DNA of 64,000 nt. It comes from Aselliscus stoliczkanus (Eukaryota; Chordata; Mammalia; Chiroptera; Hipposideridae). Position 1 is the first letter of the stretch; each line of letters starts with the position of its first letter. The notes under the pieces are model-generated. The model was not told the origin of the DNA. It searched no databases and saw nothing but the letters and a program-made list of their open reading frames with translations. Shown piece by piece: positions 11,473 to 22,560 of this stretch. The stretch spans positions 80,934,852-80,998,851 of the forward strand of contig CM066736.1 of the NCBI GenBank assembly GCA_033961575.1, read 5' to 3'. The position numbers and the translations under genes are program-made.

Positions 11473-11765
11473 CAGGGGTCAGCAAACTACGGCGTGTTTG
11501 TCTCAAAAGTATGTTTCGTCTCAAAAGTTTGCCGACACCTGGAAGAGCCAATCCTATCCCTCACAACAATTTAAAAATTATTCAAGTGCCATAAATATAT
11601 TTTTATGTAATCACCATTATGTGAATAATGTCCTTTAAACATTTTACAAATGAAACCATGATAGTTTTATTTTCATTTTCAATTTTACTTCAGAGCTACA
11701 CTCTCACGAGCTGCAGTTTGCTGACCACTGGAGGCTCTTCTGTCTCAGAAGTTTGCCGACCCCTG
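11473..11765. mobile_element. hAT-superfamily MITE
   Basis: A 293-bp element with terminal inverted repeats (left 'caggggtcagcaaact', right end reverse complement 'caggggtcggcaaact') and a perfect 8-bp target duplication 'ttctagat' at 11,465-11,472 and 11,766-11,773, diagnostic of hAT. No transposase, so it needed one in trans. A second, internal TIR-like copy sits inside each end ('agtttgccgacacctgg' near 11,526-11,542, 'cagtttgctgaccactgg' near 11,714-11,731). It is inserted within the L2. Confidence 0.92.
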
Positions 11766-11773
11766 TTCTAGAT

Positions 11774-11848
11774 GCTCTAAAGAGCAGAGAAGCTCTCTTG
11801 ACACTGGCCTCCTTTGTGTCATTGCTCATTCCTGCCTCAGGGCCTTTG
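11774..11848 (+). repeat. L2 LINE, fragment 2 of 3
   Basis: Contains 'cttgacactggcctcc' and the hallmark L2 sequence 'cctgcctcagggcctttgc', cut off by the L1 inserted immediately downstream. Confidence 0.75.
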
Positions 11849-11849
11849 C

Positions 11850-13492
11850 TTTTTTAAAATTATTATTAAATTTATTGAAGCGATGATGATTACTAAAATT
11901 ACATAGGTTTCAAGTATACAATTCTGTAACACATCATCTATATATCACATTGTGTACTCATCACCCAGAGTCAGTTTTCCTTCCATCACTACATATTTGA
12001 CCCCCTTTACCCTGGTCTACCATCCCCTCTCCTCGCTTACCCTCTGATAACCAATAAATTTGTTGTCTGTATATATGAGTTTTTTTATTTCTTTGTCTTG
12101 TTCCTTTGTTGCTTTCAGTTTTATATCCCACATATGAGTGAAGTCATATGGTTCTCAACATTTTTTGCCTTACTTATTTCGCTTAGTATAATACTCTCAA
12201 AATTCATCCGTGTGGTCGCAAATGACATTATTTCATCTTTTTTTATGTTCGAGTAATATTCCATTGTACATATGCACCACATCTTTATCCAGTCTTCTAC
12301 CAAAGGTCACTTTGGTTGTTTCCGTGTCTTGGTCACTGTAAATAATGATGCAATGAATATCGGGGTACATATATCTTTACAGATAAATGTGTTCACATTT
12401 TTTTTTTTTTTTGGTAGATATCCAGCAGAAGGATTGCTGGGTCATATGGTAATTCTATTCTCAATTTTTTGAGGAAGGTCCACACTGTTTTCCATAGTGG
12501 CTGCACCAGTTGCATTCCCACCAGCAGTGTATGAGGGTTCCTTTCTCTCCACAGCCTCTCCAACACTTGTTATTATTTGTCTTGTTGATAATAGCCAATC
12601 TAACAGGTGTGAGGTGGTATCTCATTATGATTTTCATTTGCATTTCCCTAGTAGCAAGTGAAGTTGAGAATTTTTTTCATATATCTGTTGACCATTTTTA
12701 TGTCTTCTTGGGAGAAGTGACTGTTCAGATTTTCTGCCCATTTTTAAATTTGATTCCTCATTTTTGTGTGTGTGTGTGTTATTGAGTTGTATGAGTTCTT
12801 TATATATTTTGGATATAAGCCCCTGATTGGAGCAGTTGTTTGCAAATATCTTCTCTCATTCAGTTGGTTGGCTCTTTGTTTTGTTGATGGTTTCTTTTGC
12901 TGTGCAGAAGCTTTTTAGTTTGTTATAATCTCATTCATTTATTTTTAGCTTTTACAACCCTTGTCTTTGAGGTCAAATTCATAAAATACTCTTTGAACCC
13001 AAGGTCCATAAATTTAGTACCTATGTTTTCTTCTATGCAGTTTATTGTTTTAGGTCTTATGTTTAGGCCTTTGGTCCATCTTGAGTTAATTTTATATGAT
13101 GACAGATAGCAGTCTAGTTTGCATGTGGCTTTCCAATTTTTCCAGCACCATTTATTGAAGCAGCTTTCTTTTCTCCATTGTATGTTTTTGGCTCTTTTGT
13201 TGAAAATTATCTGTCCATATTTATGTGGATTTATTTATGGGTTTTTAATTCTGTTTCATTGGTCTGTGTGTCTGTTTTTCTGCCAATACCATGCTGTTTT
13301 AATTATTGTCACTTTGTAGTACAGCTGAAGTCAGGGAGTGTGATACCTTCAGCCCTGTTCTTTTCTTAGGATTCCTTTGGCTATTCAAGGCCTTTTGTGA
13401 TTCCACACAAATCTGATGATTTTTTGTTCTATTTATTTAAAAGATGCCATTGGGATTTTGATGGGGATTGCAATAAATCTGTATGTTTCTTT
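11850..13492 (-). mobile_element. L1 LINE, 5'-truncated, antisense
   Basis: Reverse complement of an L1 3' portion: T-rich tail at about 11,850-11,870, 3'UTR with the shared 3' end ('caagtatacaattctg', 'catcacccagagtcag'), then the C-terminal third of ORF2 up to about 13,490. The 1.64-kb copy is inserted in an L2. It lacks the 5'UTR, ORF1, endonuclease and most of the reverse transcriptase. ORF2 is broken by stops and frameshifts. No clean target duplication could be set. Confidence 0.87.
12121..12643 (-). pseudogene. L1 ORF2p C-terminal remnant
   Basis: Minus-strand frames read as the ORF2p C-terminus. The 12,461-12,643 frame contains the Cys-rich block '[15 protein letters not shown]' and 'HCWWEC' preceded by '[12 protein letters not shown]'. 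The 12,121-12,303 frame has 'CTMEYYSNIKKDEIMSFATT' and ends 'LICGI', the usual ORF2p terminus. The two lie in different frames with breaks between them. This Cys-rich region contributes to RNA binding in intact ORF2p; this copy is dead. Further ORF2 homology continues upstream to about 13,490 without an open frame. Confidence 0.82.
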
Positions 13493-13495
13493 CCT

Positions 13496-13795
13496 TTTGA
13501 TGTTCCATCTGTCATCAGGTTCTTCCTCCCTGTCTATTTCTTAATTTTTTTTTGTCAAGTCTTAGGTCAAATATCTCCTTTCTAGAGAGCATTCCCTGAC
13601 TCCTATCTGCAATAGTTTCTTATTCCTCATCTTTCTTCACATATTACTAGTTGGAGTAATCTTCCGATTTGTTCCCTTACCCATTGCCTGTCTCTATCTC
13701 TGGAATGTAATCTCCATGAGAGAAGTGTCTCCCATTTACCCTCATTACCCTGTGCTGCATCATACCAGCACCAAGTACTCAATTATGATTTCCTA
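13496..13795 (+). repeat. L2 LINE, fragment 3 of 3 (3' end)
   Basis: L2 resumes after the L1: 'gtcttaggtcaaatatctcc', 'agagagcattccctgactcc', 'tggaatgtaatctccatgag', and a degraded 3' end ('ccagcaccaagtactcaat'). Confidence 0.65.
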
Positions 13796-14395
13796 CAAGA
13801 ATGGGTAACAAGTATCCTAGTTATCAAACCCACTAGTCATGTACCTATTCTATCCTTATATGTATGACAGTAACTCCCTGTCCTCTGTTACCTTTACTCA
13901 TGGGATAATAGAGAAAAATCAGAGCCTAAAGCTAATGTGTACAACATAGTATATAAATGATCATCTTCCATGTTCTTAGAAGTTTTTTTTTCTTTGGATT
14001 ACAATGAAAAGAAACACCTCTATATTAAGACTGTTGTTTCTATGTATTAAATCCTGCCCTGGGCACAAGATTTATTGATGCCATAATCATGGCCTGCCTG
14101 GTTCCTCCCAGATTCAATAAGTCCTGCTTTGTCAATATCTTCCCATTGAACCTCTCACTTTAGATAATTGCACATGATCCCTGGAGACTAGCTCATGCAG
14201 CCTTTTAGGTTCTTATGCCTGAGTTTTGCATTTTGGTGTTCAGAGTATCTGACTTGCAGTTTTTACATTGATTTTATAACTTGATTTGGAAAAAAAAAAA
14301 TCCTGAGAGACAAGGCTATATTGGACTATGGAACTAAATGTATTTGTAAGAGCAGGCTTTACTGGTTTCCTCTTTCTAATTCAGTCATCAGGCAG
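13796..14395. other. Unassigned DNA
   Basis: AT-rich with no coding frame or named repeat. Confidence 0.4.
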
Positions 14396-14805
14396 ACACT
14401 TTCTCCAATTTTCTCATGCTCCGGCCATGCTGAAATACATTCAGTTCTCCAAATAAAACAAGCTCTTTTTTTCCTCTAAGTCTTTTCAGATGTTTTGGCC
14501 TCTGTCTGAAAGACATGTCACCCTTCACTTCTCTTTGCTGCCTAGCAATTCGTTAACTTTTAGGTATTAGTTTCACTGTCACTTCATTTAGAAAACCTCC
14601 CTAGCACTGCCGCACCCCAACACTACTCTGCCCAAACTGGGGTAACTTTTTATTCCCATGGACTTCCATAACATATGCAGCTCTCACTGTCATGTTTACA
14701 CTTTATTCACTTAGCTGAGCTCAAGGACAGCAGGGACTGTATCTGTGTCATTTGAACCATGTTTTGCACCCAGTAATGAGAATAAATACTAGATGAATGA
14801 ATGGA
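14396..14805 (+). repeat. L2 LINE 3' region
   Basis: Sense L2: 'ttctcatgctccggccatgc', 'tgttttggcctctgtctg', 'ttagtttcactgtcacttc', 'gaaaacctccctagcac', 'gctcaaggacagcagggac' and the 3' terminus 'aataaatactagatgaatga'. Confidence 0.68.
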
Positions 14806-14896
14806 TCAATGAGTAATTTCTAGCCCGTTTTGCTTTTAAATGTCCTATTGTATAGTTCTCATCAAAGGGTACTCTCCATGAAGACAAGAAACAATT

Positions 14897-14928
14897 TCCC
14901 CCCTCCAAGAAAATTTTATTTATCTATT

Positions 14929-14976
<48 letters not shown>

Positions 14977-15352
14977 TTGGGGAATTGGGGGAGGGCAGCA
15001 GTGTTGGGGAATCAGGGAAGGGGAACAACCAAATTGCTGTACTTCAATCTTAGTTGTGGAGGGCGCAGCTAGCTCAGCTCCAAGTCCAGTCACGCAGCTC
15101 AGCTCAAGGTGCTGTGTTCAATTAGTAACCAGTGGGCGTAGCAAAATCCCATGCAGGAGTCAAACTGGCAACCTTGTTGTTAGGAGCACATGCTCTCACC
15201 AGATGAGCCATCCTGTCGCCTGTTATCAGCTCAGCAACAGCTCAGCTGGGGCACAGCTCACTGGCCCATGTAGGAATTGAACCGGCGACCCTGTTGCTCA
15301 CAGCTTGCACTCTTAAGCAAACTCTTAACCAACTGAGCCATTCTGCCGGCCC
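14897..15352 (-). mobile_element. Dimeric tRNA-derived SINE
   Basis: On the minus strand: unit 1 starts 'ggccggcagaatggctcag' with box B 'ggttcaattcc'; after a short linker, unit 2 repeats the plan ('aggatggctcatctgg', 'gccagtttgactcc'). Then comes 'cctccacaactaagattgaa', a C-rich 'ccctcccccaattcccc' segment and an (AAAT)n tail (14,917-14,977 as TTTA). A 12-bp target duplication 'caagaaacaatt' lies at 14,885-14,896 and 15,353-15,364. The 3' module is shared with the SINE at 50,682. Confidence 0.87.
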
Positions 15353-15364
15353 CAAGAAACAATT

Positions 15365-15988
15365 ATTTTTATGGTTTGGTTGTACCCTTCAGAGACTGAG
15401 CATATTCCAAATCACAGAGCAGATGCTTAATTAGAATTACAATTAACTGCATTGAAATTCAAATACAGCACCACCATAGTATCACTTTGTAAACATTCAT
15501 GATATACACTGCCCTTATGTACACTTTTCTGTGTATGTTTTACACTTCAATAAAAATGTTTAGAAGTAATTTACAATACCAGAAGAAAAATATTAGATAA
15601 AGGAATTGATGCATTAGAAGTAATAATCACCTTTATTAAGTTTCTTGGAAACTGATATTGAGATTGAGAGATACATAGGAATAAATAAAAGAGTGGGTTT
15701 AGAGTATCTTCACAGAGTAAATAGTCCTTGCAAAGACCTTGAGAGCAGGAGCAAGCAGGCACCATGGGGGAGAGGGAGGGACAAATGCAAGTGAGAGGTT
15801 GTAGTGAGGGACTTCAGAAATGCAAAGGCCAGAGGCCAGAGGGTGGGGGGGGGGGGCACTGCTGAGAATCAGGGTTGTTAGAAGGTCAACTGGGAGCTGC
15901 TAGAAAGGTTATGAGCTTGTAAAAGAACACTGTCTTCAGAGTAGCCAACATGTTTGAGGTAGTGGTAATGTGGACAGTTCTATCTTTG
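15365..15988. other. Unassigned, possible L2 relic
   Basis: 15,690-15,850 has 'aagaccttgagagcaggagc' and 'atgcaaaggccagaggccag', resembling antisense L2, plus a G10 run at 15,848. Too eroded to delimit. Confidence 0.35.
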
Positions 15989-16138
15989 GGAAGGAAGGAA
16001 CGAAGGGAGGGAGTGAAAGAGGGGGGAGGAGGAAGGGAGGAGTGAGGGGGAAGAGGGAGGGAGAGGGAGGAGGTAGAGAGGGAGGGAGGGAGGAAGGAAG
16101 GAAGGGAGGGGAGAGACAGGAAGGCAGAAAGGAAGATA
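15989..16138. repeat. (GGGA/GGAA)n purine tract
   Basis: About 150 bp almost wholly of purines on the plus strand, built of GGGA, GGAA and GGAG units. Lys/Gly/Glu-rich frames across it are composition artefacts. Confidence 0.9.
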
Positions 16139-16735
16139 TGGATTTTTATACCTAAGAAGTAAATCAGTAAATTTATAGGATACTCAAGGGTACCAAGAAT
16201 ATTGATTCCTGGTTTCTTTATCAAGCAGAAAATGAATATTTTATTGTTTTTAGGGATATTAATTTTAGCAAGAGATTTCTCTGTTCTGGGCCTTAGCTAC
16301 TGCCTAGTAGGAACCTGTAAAATATTTCTCTGATTTTAAGCTCTCTAATCTAATAGTTATGAGCTTCTTATTGACTGTTAAATTGATTAGCATGTACCTA
16401 TTACTCTCAATATAACCATGGTTTTATGGGCCCCCTTTGGATGAAAATGTGACTGAATTATTTAGTAGAGCAATAGTGATTGATATTAAGAGTCGTTGAT
16501 ATTGAAGTCAATATGATTGAAGAGGAAGGTAATCAATAAATCTCTGTTTCTACCTGAGACGTTTTTCTTTTTATTAAAGGAATTTGCCTTTCTTTAGACA
16601 CTACCTGTTCTTATTGTTTGGTATCTCTTCTCTCTTTTTCAAAGTGCTTAACACATAGTGCTCAACAAATGCTTATGACCATGATAATGATATGATGATG
16701 ACTTCAAAGAACCATGAAAAATTTAAACAGAATAA
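16139..16735. other. Unassigned DNA
   Basis: No gene or recognised repeat. AT-rich. Confidence 0.4.
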
Positions 16736-16739
16736 CCTT

Positions 16740-17095
16740 CAGAACTGGATGGCATTTTAGATTGTTTTAGCTGACAGGAAGGCAGATTGTAGACTGTAAG
16801 GAATGACAGTCACAACAGACTTAGGAGCAATGGGAATAGAGATAGAAATACTCAGTTAACTATTAAAATAGGTAGAAACAGAAAGAGTTAGCGATATTCA
16901 GATGAGCGATTTTAATGTGACTCCCAGGTTTCTAGTGTAGACTACTGGCTTGGTAGAGGTACCTTTCATTGTAATAAACTGTAAGATGTAAACTAATGAA
17001 CACAATTTTGATATATTGGATTTGCGGTATCTGTGGGGTAGCCAGCTAAATGCCTACTAGACAGCTAAACATAAATATAAGCTAATAACCCTAAT
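16740..17095 (-). repeat. Probable L2/CR1-type LINE relic
   Basis: 'gtgactcccaggtttctag', 'actactggcttggtagagg' and 'aaatgcctactagacagc' appear in the order remembered from an ancient antisense mammalian LINE relic. Naming is tentative. Confidence 0.38.
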
Positions 17096-17374
17096 ACAAT
17101 CAGTAATTTAAAAAATAAGTGTGTCATAGAAGTGGCTGCCTAATTCTGCAAAGGGAAGCATCATTGATACGTATACTGATAAAGAAGAAGAAAAATAATC
17201 TTTAGTTTGGTTAAACAAGTTACTCAAAGTCATTCAGCTAGGACGTACCAATCTTCCATTTGATCAGAGGTCCATCTGAGTACATCTTTCTACAACAAGC
17301 TATTATCTCCTACTTGTGGTAGAGAGTGAAAGGAGATGAAAGAGTAGCTTCCCTCCCCTTCAGCAGATATAAGA

Positions 17375-17505
17375 GTGCCATCTGACAAATATGTACCGAA
17401 CATCTCCTGTGTGCCAGAGTGTGCTTAATGTTTGTAATATGACAGCAAACAAGACACAGTGTATCTGCCAGCATACCCCAAGGAGCTTAAGTGCCAAAAG
17501 GGATT
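17375..17505 (-). repeat. L2 LINE 3' relic
   Basis: Antisense L2 3' end: 'accgaacatctcctgtgtgcc', 'gacagcaaacaagacacag', 'ccccaaggagcttaagtgcc'. Confidence 0.55.
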
Positions 17506-18094
17506 GGTGCATATATAGGTAACTTGCATTTTTATGTAATCCTTGGAGGAGATGTTCAGTGTTTGATAGTAGCAATCAAAAAATGGAAAGACTGTTTATT
17601 GCTGCTTGTTTTTCCTTTTGTTATATGGTGTCATCCCCACCTTCGGAACTGCTCTCATCAGTTCTTTCATAGCTGGGGAAAATTACCGAAAGGGAAAACA
17701 GCAGCATGGTTCTTGCTCATATATTGGAGAAGTTGAGGAAATCTAGTGGACCAGGCTAGGAAGCTCTCTCAGTTCAGTTCCCTTCATGCCCTAATTTTTC
17801 TCTCACAAGAGCAAACACATCTGTACTGCTTTTCTGTATTTTGAGGTATTTTAACACTGAAATGTGTAAGCTGTTTCCCATAAAGCTCTTTGACACTTGT
17901 AATGCCAGTTCAGAAACACATCTTCATTAGCTCTCAAGCTGAAAGATGGTGGGAAAAAGAAGCATTCCAGAGCAATTAAGTGTGAGTGAGCTCCTTATTC
18001 AGCTTCTACAGTAACCTCAACATAGCACTCGGTAATGGTACTAAAGAAGAAGAAGAGAACTATATCAAGTACTTTGAGTAACAGAACTATATCA
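17506..18094. other. Unassigned DNA with a short tandem duplication
   Basis: An 81-codon frame at 17,491-17,736 has no domain. At about 18,058-18,104 'aactatatcaagtacttt' occurs twice, 28 bp apart, a local tandem duplication. No repeat family recognised. Confidence 0.4.
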
Positions 18095-18290
18095 AGTACT
18101 TTCATATTTGTTCAGTATTCTACTCACAAGAGTCCCATAAAATAGACATCACTATCTATATTTTAAAGATAAGGAAACTAAAGCATTTGGGCAATAGGTG
18201 AATTACTTATCCCAGGTCATACAACTAGGGGGATTCGTACTTATATCATCTGAAACTCAGAATCTAGGGTGTAGGCAGAGAGGATGACTA
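18095..18290 (-). repeat. MIR SINE
   Basis: Antisense MIR: 'cagtattctactcacaagag', 'ctatattttaaagataagg', 'gaattacttatcccaggtc', 'catacaactagggggattcg', 'aactcagaatctaggg'. Confidence 0.6.
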
Positions 18291-20055
18291 TATGTAATCT
18301 TCCCAAAATGCATTTGGGAAGTTGAAATGGTCACTCACGATGTGGCATCAAACACAAAGTGTTTCATGGAAAGTTGATAAATTATGCAATTTACAATAAG
18401 GGCTCTTGAAATAAAGGGAATGTGGGTAGGAACCAGGGATCAATGAGCATTGGAGTCGGCAAACAGGTTCTTGCTGAGGTTTGAATATTGAGACAGTGCT
18501 AGAATGAAAAGGATTTGGGCTAGCAGAGTATATGGTCTCTGCAGTGGTCAAGACATCAAGAGAATAAAGAGCACTGAGCATGAGGGAGACATATTAATGA
18601 TGGAGAGACTTAGTCCTTTAGCCAAGGGTTGGACTCAAGTACCCAGGCCTATGGTAGAATGAATTTCCACATCTCACTGTCTTCTAGACAGCCCAGTTGT
18701 GTACAGAATAATGTTATAATGATCTGGCTGATATAGACACCTAAAACCTTAGCTGTGTTCTGGTTCAGTGTGTCTCTTAACTATTATCAGATCTGGGACT
18801 TTAGGACTCCTGATCATGTTCTATAGAATCATTAAGAAACAAACTACCATCCAGCAGGAAAGAGTCCATTCTTTAAAGTAGAGAAAATCAACTTTGCTTG
18901 CTGATGTATTTCTGTTACCACATTTCAATAATTATCCAGATGTTTGGAAAGGTTTTAGAATGAACTTGCCATTCTCACGTTAATTGTTGGCTATGGCAAA
19001 GCTATTTTTTTAATTATTATTGTTGGGATCACACTGTGTTTATGGGTCCTCATAACTTGTTTGTTCTAGATTAATGCATCGGATTAATGCATTGCAATTT
19101 TGCAACAAGTTGCAAATTTAATTGCAAATCAATTTTAAGATAACTTAAAATAAACAAAATGTATTTCAGGCAGTATAATGCTCTGAGAGGATAATATTGA
19201 CTTGAAAGAAAGCGTATAGGATATGGATATATATATATATATATATATATATCCATTCAACTGTAAATGATGATTGATAATTCACAAATTGGTCATCCAT
19301 CTTCTAATTCTTACATACTCTCTATCAAATTAATTTTCAGAAACTTATTTTGATTGCACATTTTATAGACCTTGTTAATGCTAAAGAGACTTACCTCACA
19401 GATATGTGACACTGAAAAAACAATTGTTAAAGATGCTCCAACAAATCTATTATTGTGGTCTGAATAGGCCTTCATTTCATCTAGAAAACTGTACATCTTT
19501 TCATATTTGTTTGACTATTCTTTTCAGAATTGACTTTTATTTGACTAATTCTTCTTCCCTATTAAGATAAAGCCGAGGGTTATAGCACTTAAAAGAGAAC
19601 TGGCTTCTGGCTTCCTATGCTCAGGGGCAGATGTGCCAAATGAAATTTTATTCACTGACCTTGGTCGATGTTTCCAGGAGAACATGGAAGACTCCGATCT
19701 TTCAAAGAGTACACAAAAGCAGAATTTAACGTGCATCCAACACACAGCCTTCTTTCTGTAAAGTGATGGTTGACAGGATTTCATCATGGAGAGAATGAGA
19801 GCACTAAGGAAAAGGAGGGTGACAACACTATTTTGCATTATGTTAATTTATCATATAGTTTAAGGAGCTCCTCCCTAGTCAATGCATATTTAACAAGCGC
19901 CGGAGATATATATCATGCATCTTGCCGGAGCTAGAGCCCAAATTCAAAACATGAACTCTGCTTTCTGTGGCTTCCACTCTTGCTGGCAATCGGTTGCTGT
20001 TTACATTTGTGCTGGGATTTAAAGTAAGAGTAGTTTGGGGCTGGGTAAAGAAAGA
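18291..20055. other. Unassigned, largely single-copy-looking DNA
   Basis: No repeat named over 1.7 kb except a (TA)n/(AT)n palindrome at 19,226-19,256. 18,990-19,200 is AT-rich with clustered 'taatgcat', 'ttgcaa' and 'taattgcaaat' motifs. The 97-codon minus-strand frame at 19,545-19,838 has no recognisable domain. Confidence 0.4.
19226..19256. repeat. (TA)n microsatellite, palindromic edges
   Basis: About 13 TA units bounded by 'ggat' and 'atcc', making the block a perfect palindrome. Confidence 0.9.
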
Positions 20056-20059
20056 GGCA

Positions 20060-20235
20060 CAGTTATTGCAATAGTATCAAGTGAGTAGAGAAGGTGGTGG
20101 AAGATATTATAGCTTGAAGTCATATTTTACTGCATCTCAGATGTCATTCTAAGGAGTTTGGAATTTATTCTCTCAGTAACAGGGTGGTATTGAAAGTTTT
20201 TAAGAAGGCAAGGTAATTTATTGAACATCTATAGT
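20060..20235 (-). repeat. L2 LINE relic
   Basis: 'ctaaggagtttggaatttat', 'tctcagtaacagggtgg' and 'gaaagtttttaagaagg' follow the antisense L2 order. Confidence 0.45.
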
Positions 20236-20379
20236 GTGTCAGGTCAGGTCTGAACTGGCTCTGTCTGTAGAGGATGAGTTATATAAAACCCAAGTCTTAA
20301 ATGAGCTAATTATCTTAAGTGGGGTGAGTGGTGTAATCATACATACCAAAGGTTCCAACCTCTCTCCATCTATACTGTC

Positions 20380-20965
20380 CTCTCCCCTAATTCTTGCTAT
20401 TACACCTTCTTTCTGAGTCTCTTCCCTTGCCATCTTTCTCCTCACCACTCTAGTCTACACATAGCAGTTAAAGTTATAAAATTATACCATTTCTCTTATG
20501 CGTAAAGATATTGCCATTGGCTCTGTACTACACTTTGAATAAAATTAAACCCTTTCCCTGGCCTGCCAGGTACCAAAATATTCAGATCCTGTGAACTCCC
20601 CCAACCTCATAGCTCTAACCACTATAACACTCACTCCTTGAGCTCTAACTTTCCTGGCCTCTCTCATTTCTCAAATATATTCCCCTCTTTTCTGTCTTGA
20701 GTTATTTGAACATATTCTGCTGCAGCATCAGATTCTGTCTCCTTAGTTCTCTGCCCAGTTTTTACTTCTCTGTCTAGGCTCAGTTAAGAGTCATAGCCCC
20801 AGAGAACACTTTCTTAGTTAACCCATGAAGGTCTCTCTGTAGCCATTATTCTCCTTCCCTGAACCCTGTTCACTTCTGTGTGGTCTTCAACCCAATGCAT
20901 CCTCATGTATTTATTTGTCTGATTGTTTAGTTTGTATTCAACAATACTTTATAAGATTCATACAT
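20380..20965 (+). repeat. L2 LINE relic
   Basis: Sense L2 over about 580 bp: 'ctagtctacacatagcag', 'aataaaattaaaccctttcc', 'cctggcctgccaggtacc', 'actttcctggcctctctc', 'ctctgcccagtttttac', 'agagaacactttcttag'. Diverged and non-coding. Confidence 0.6.
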
Positions 20966-21258
20966 CATGAGCCTTTTCTCTTCCATTTCCCAGTATTTAC
21001 CCAAGGTCAAGTATAATGCCAGAATAAATACGTTAAACCATTCCATAAAAATTGATCATTTAATGAGAATGCCTTTTTGCAAAATAAGGAAATATAGGTC
21101 TCTTTGCTGCATCACCTAAGTTTACTGCTCACTTATTCCAATTTTCTTATTTTCAACCTTAGAAGAAACCAGGGATCATTGAAATCTAAAGTTTGCCTCT
21201 TTCTTTACTTACACTTGAGTGACCGGTCTGGATAATGCAGCATTGCAGCATCTAGAGC
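20966..21258. other. Unassigned DNA
   Basis: No feature recognised. Confidence 0.35.
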
Positions 21259-21284
21259 AGTGCTGCCTAATCGAAATATAACAT

Positions 21285-21329
<45 letters not shown>

Positions 21330-21775
21330 ATTTTTCAGTAGCCATGTCAACAAAACTAAAATGAAACAGGGTGAATTATTGCTAATAGATTTTATTATAT
21401 GCAAATATAATTTCAACATTGTATCAGTATAAAATTATTGATATTTTACATTATTTTTCTTACTAAATCTTTCAAATCTAGTATGTATTATATACTTGTA
21501 GTATACACTTATAATACATTTCAATTTGTCCGCTAAATTTTATTGGGAATACTTGATCCGCATTTGAATTTCATAAAATTCACAATTAAAAAAAGTAGAA
21601 TCTTCTGTTCAAGTTGTTCCAAGTACACTTTAAAAAGCTTTTCAAAAACTTAATGAAATACCAGTTTTTATATTTAAATGAAAATGTATTAAAATTAAGT
21701 TAAAAATTAATTTTCTCAGCCTCAGCCACTTTTCAGGTGCTGTATAACCACTGTGACTAACTGCTATCACATCCA
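21259..21775 (+). mobile_element. Non-autonomous hAT relic
   Basis: Starts 'cagtgctgcctaatcgaa' and proceeds through 'ttcagtagccatgtcaac', 'aaatgaaacagggtgaa', 'atattttacattatttttc', ending in 'cttttcaggtgctgtataac'. This matches a remembered ancient mammalian hAT MER-class element whose ends read 'cagtgctgtccaatagaa'. A (TA)n tract (21,288-21,327) has expanded inside it. No transposase; right TIR eroded. Confidence 0.55.
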
Positions 21776-22560
21776 AGAGTAAGATTTGATAGAGAAAGAA
21801 GCATGTGAATGTATGTGTACACTTTTTTTATCTTGAATTTACAGAGGGTGGAATATCCCAATAAAAGATGTTTATCTTTTATGCACTTACAATCAGGAGG
21901 CCAATTTTCTTCTTTGGTAAAATGCCCAGTGGAAGCAATTGTGATGATGAGCCAGCATTCAAAGAGTTATGCTCATTACAAACTAAGGCTGCTCTCCTTG
22001 AAAAGACAATTGCATATTGATTGATTTCAAACAAGATGCCTAAGCTTCTCACACTCCCAATGACATTGTCTGAGCTTCTATTCCTTGACTGCTCGGCTGT
22101 TGTCTGCTCAACCACCGCTGAGTGTCACTGTGGGCTGAGAAGCCCGTCCAAATCAACCAAGAGAACTGCCTGAAATAAGAGGAGAAGGGAATGAAAATAA
22201 ATGACGATGTATTGAATTCTCCTGGGGTTCTTTGCTTCTCTTTTCACTTCTGACACTCGTACTCTTCGAAATCCATAACAAGTGCATGAGGAAAATTAAA
22301 TCAGAGCACAAAGCCACTAAGGAGCAGCCCACTAGATAAATATCACCTATCTTTGAAGAACCTGGAGTTGCCATAATAGTCAATGTAGAGTTGATTAATG
22401 TCATGAAAATAAGATTTACTCTTGTAAGGCTATATCATCAGCATCAAGAATAAGGCCTTGCCTTTAGTGCCTTTTCTCCTACGAAATGCCTAGTATTTTT
22501 GTTTGTTTCCATTTGATATTGAAGGATGGGAGTTTTTATTTTTGCTTTTGTTGTTATTTT
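21776..22560. other. Unassigned, single-copy-looking DNA
   Basis: 22,020-22,400 has moderate GC and no recognisable repeat. Frames of 71-83 codons on both strands overlap one another and lack domains. It may be conserved non-coding DNA, but only comparison could show that. Confidence 0.35.

Noticed and set aside
19545..19838. 97-codon frame, possible exon
   Set aside because: No recognisable domain and no clear splice-site pair; kept as unassigned DNA.
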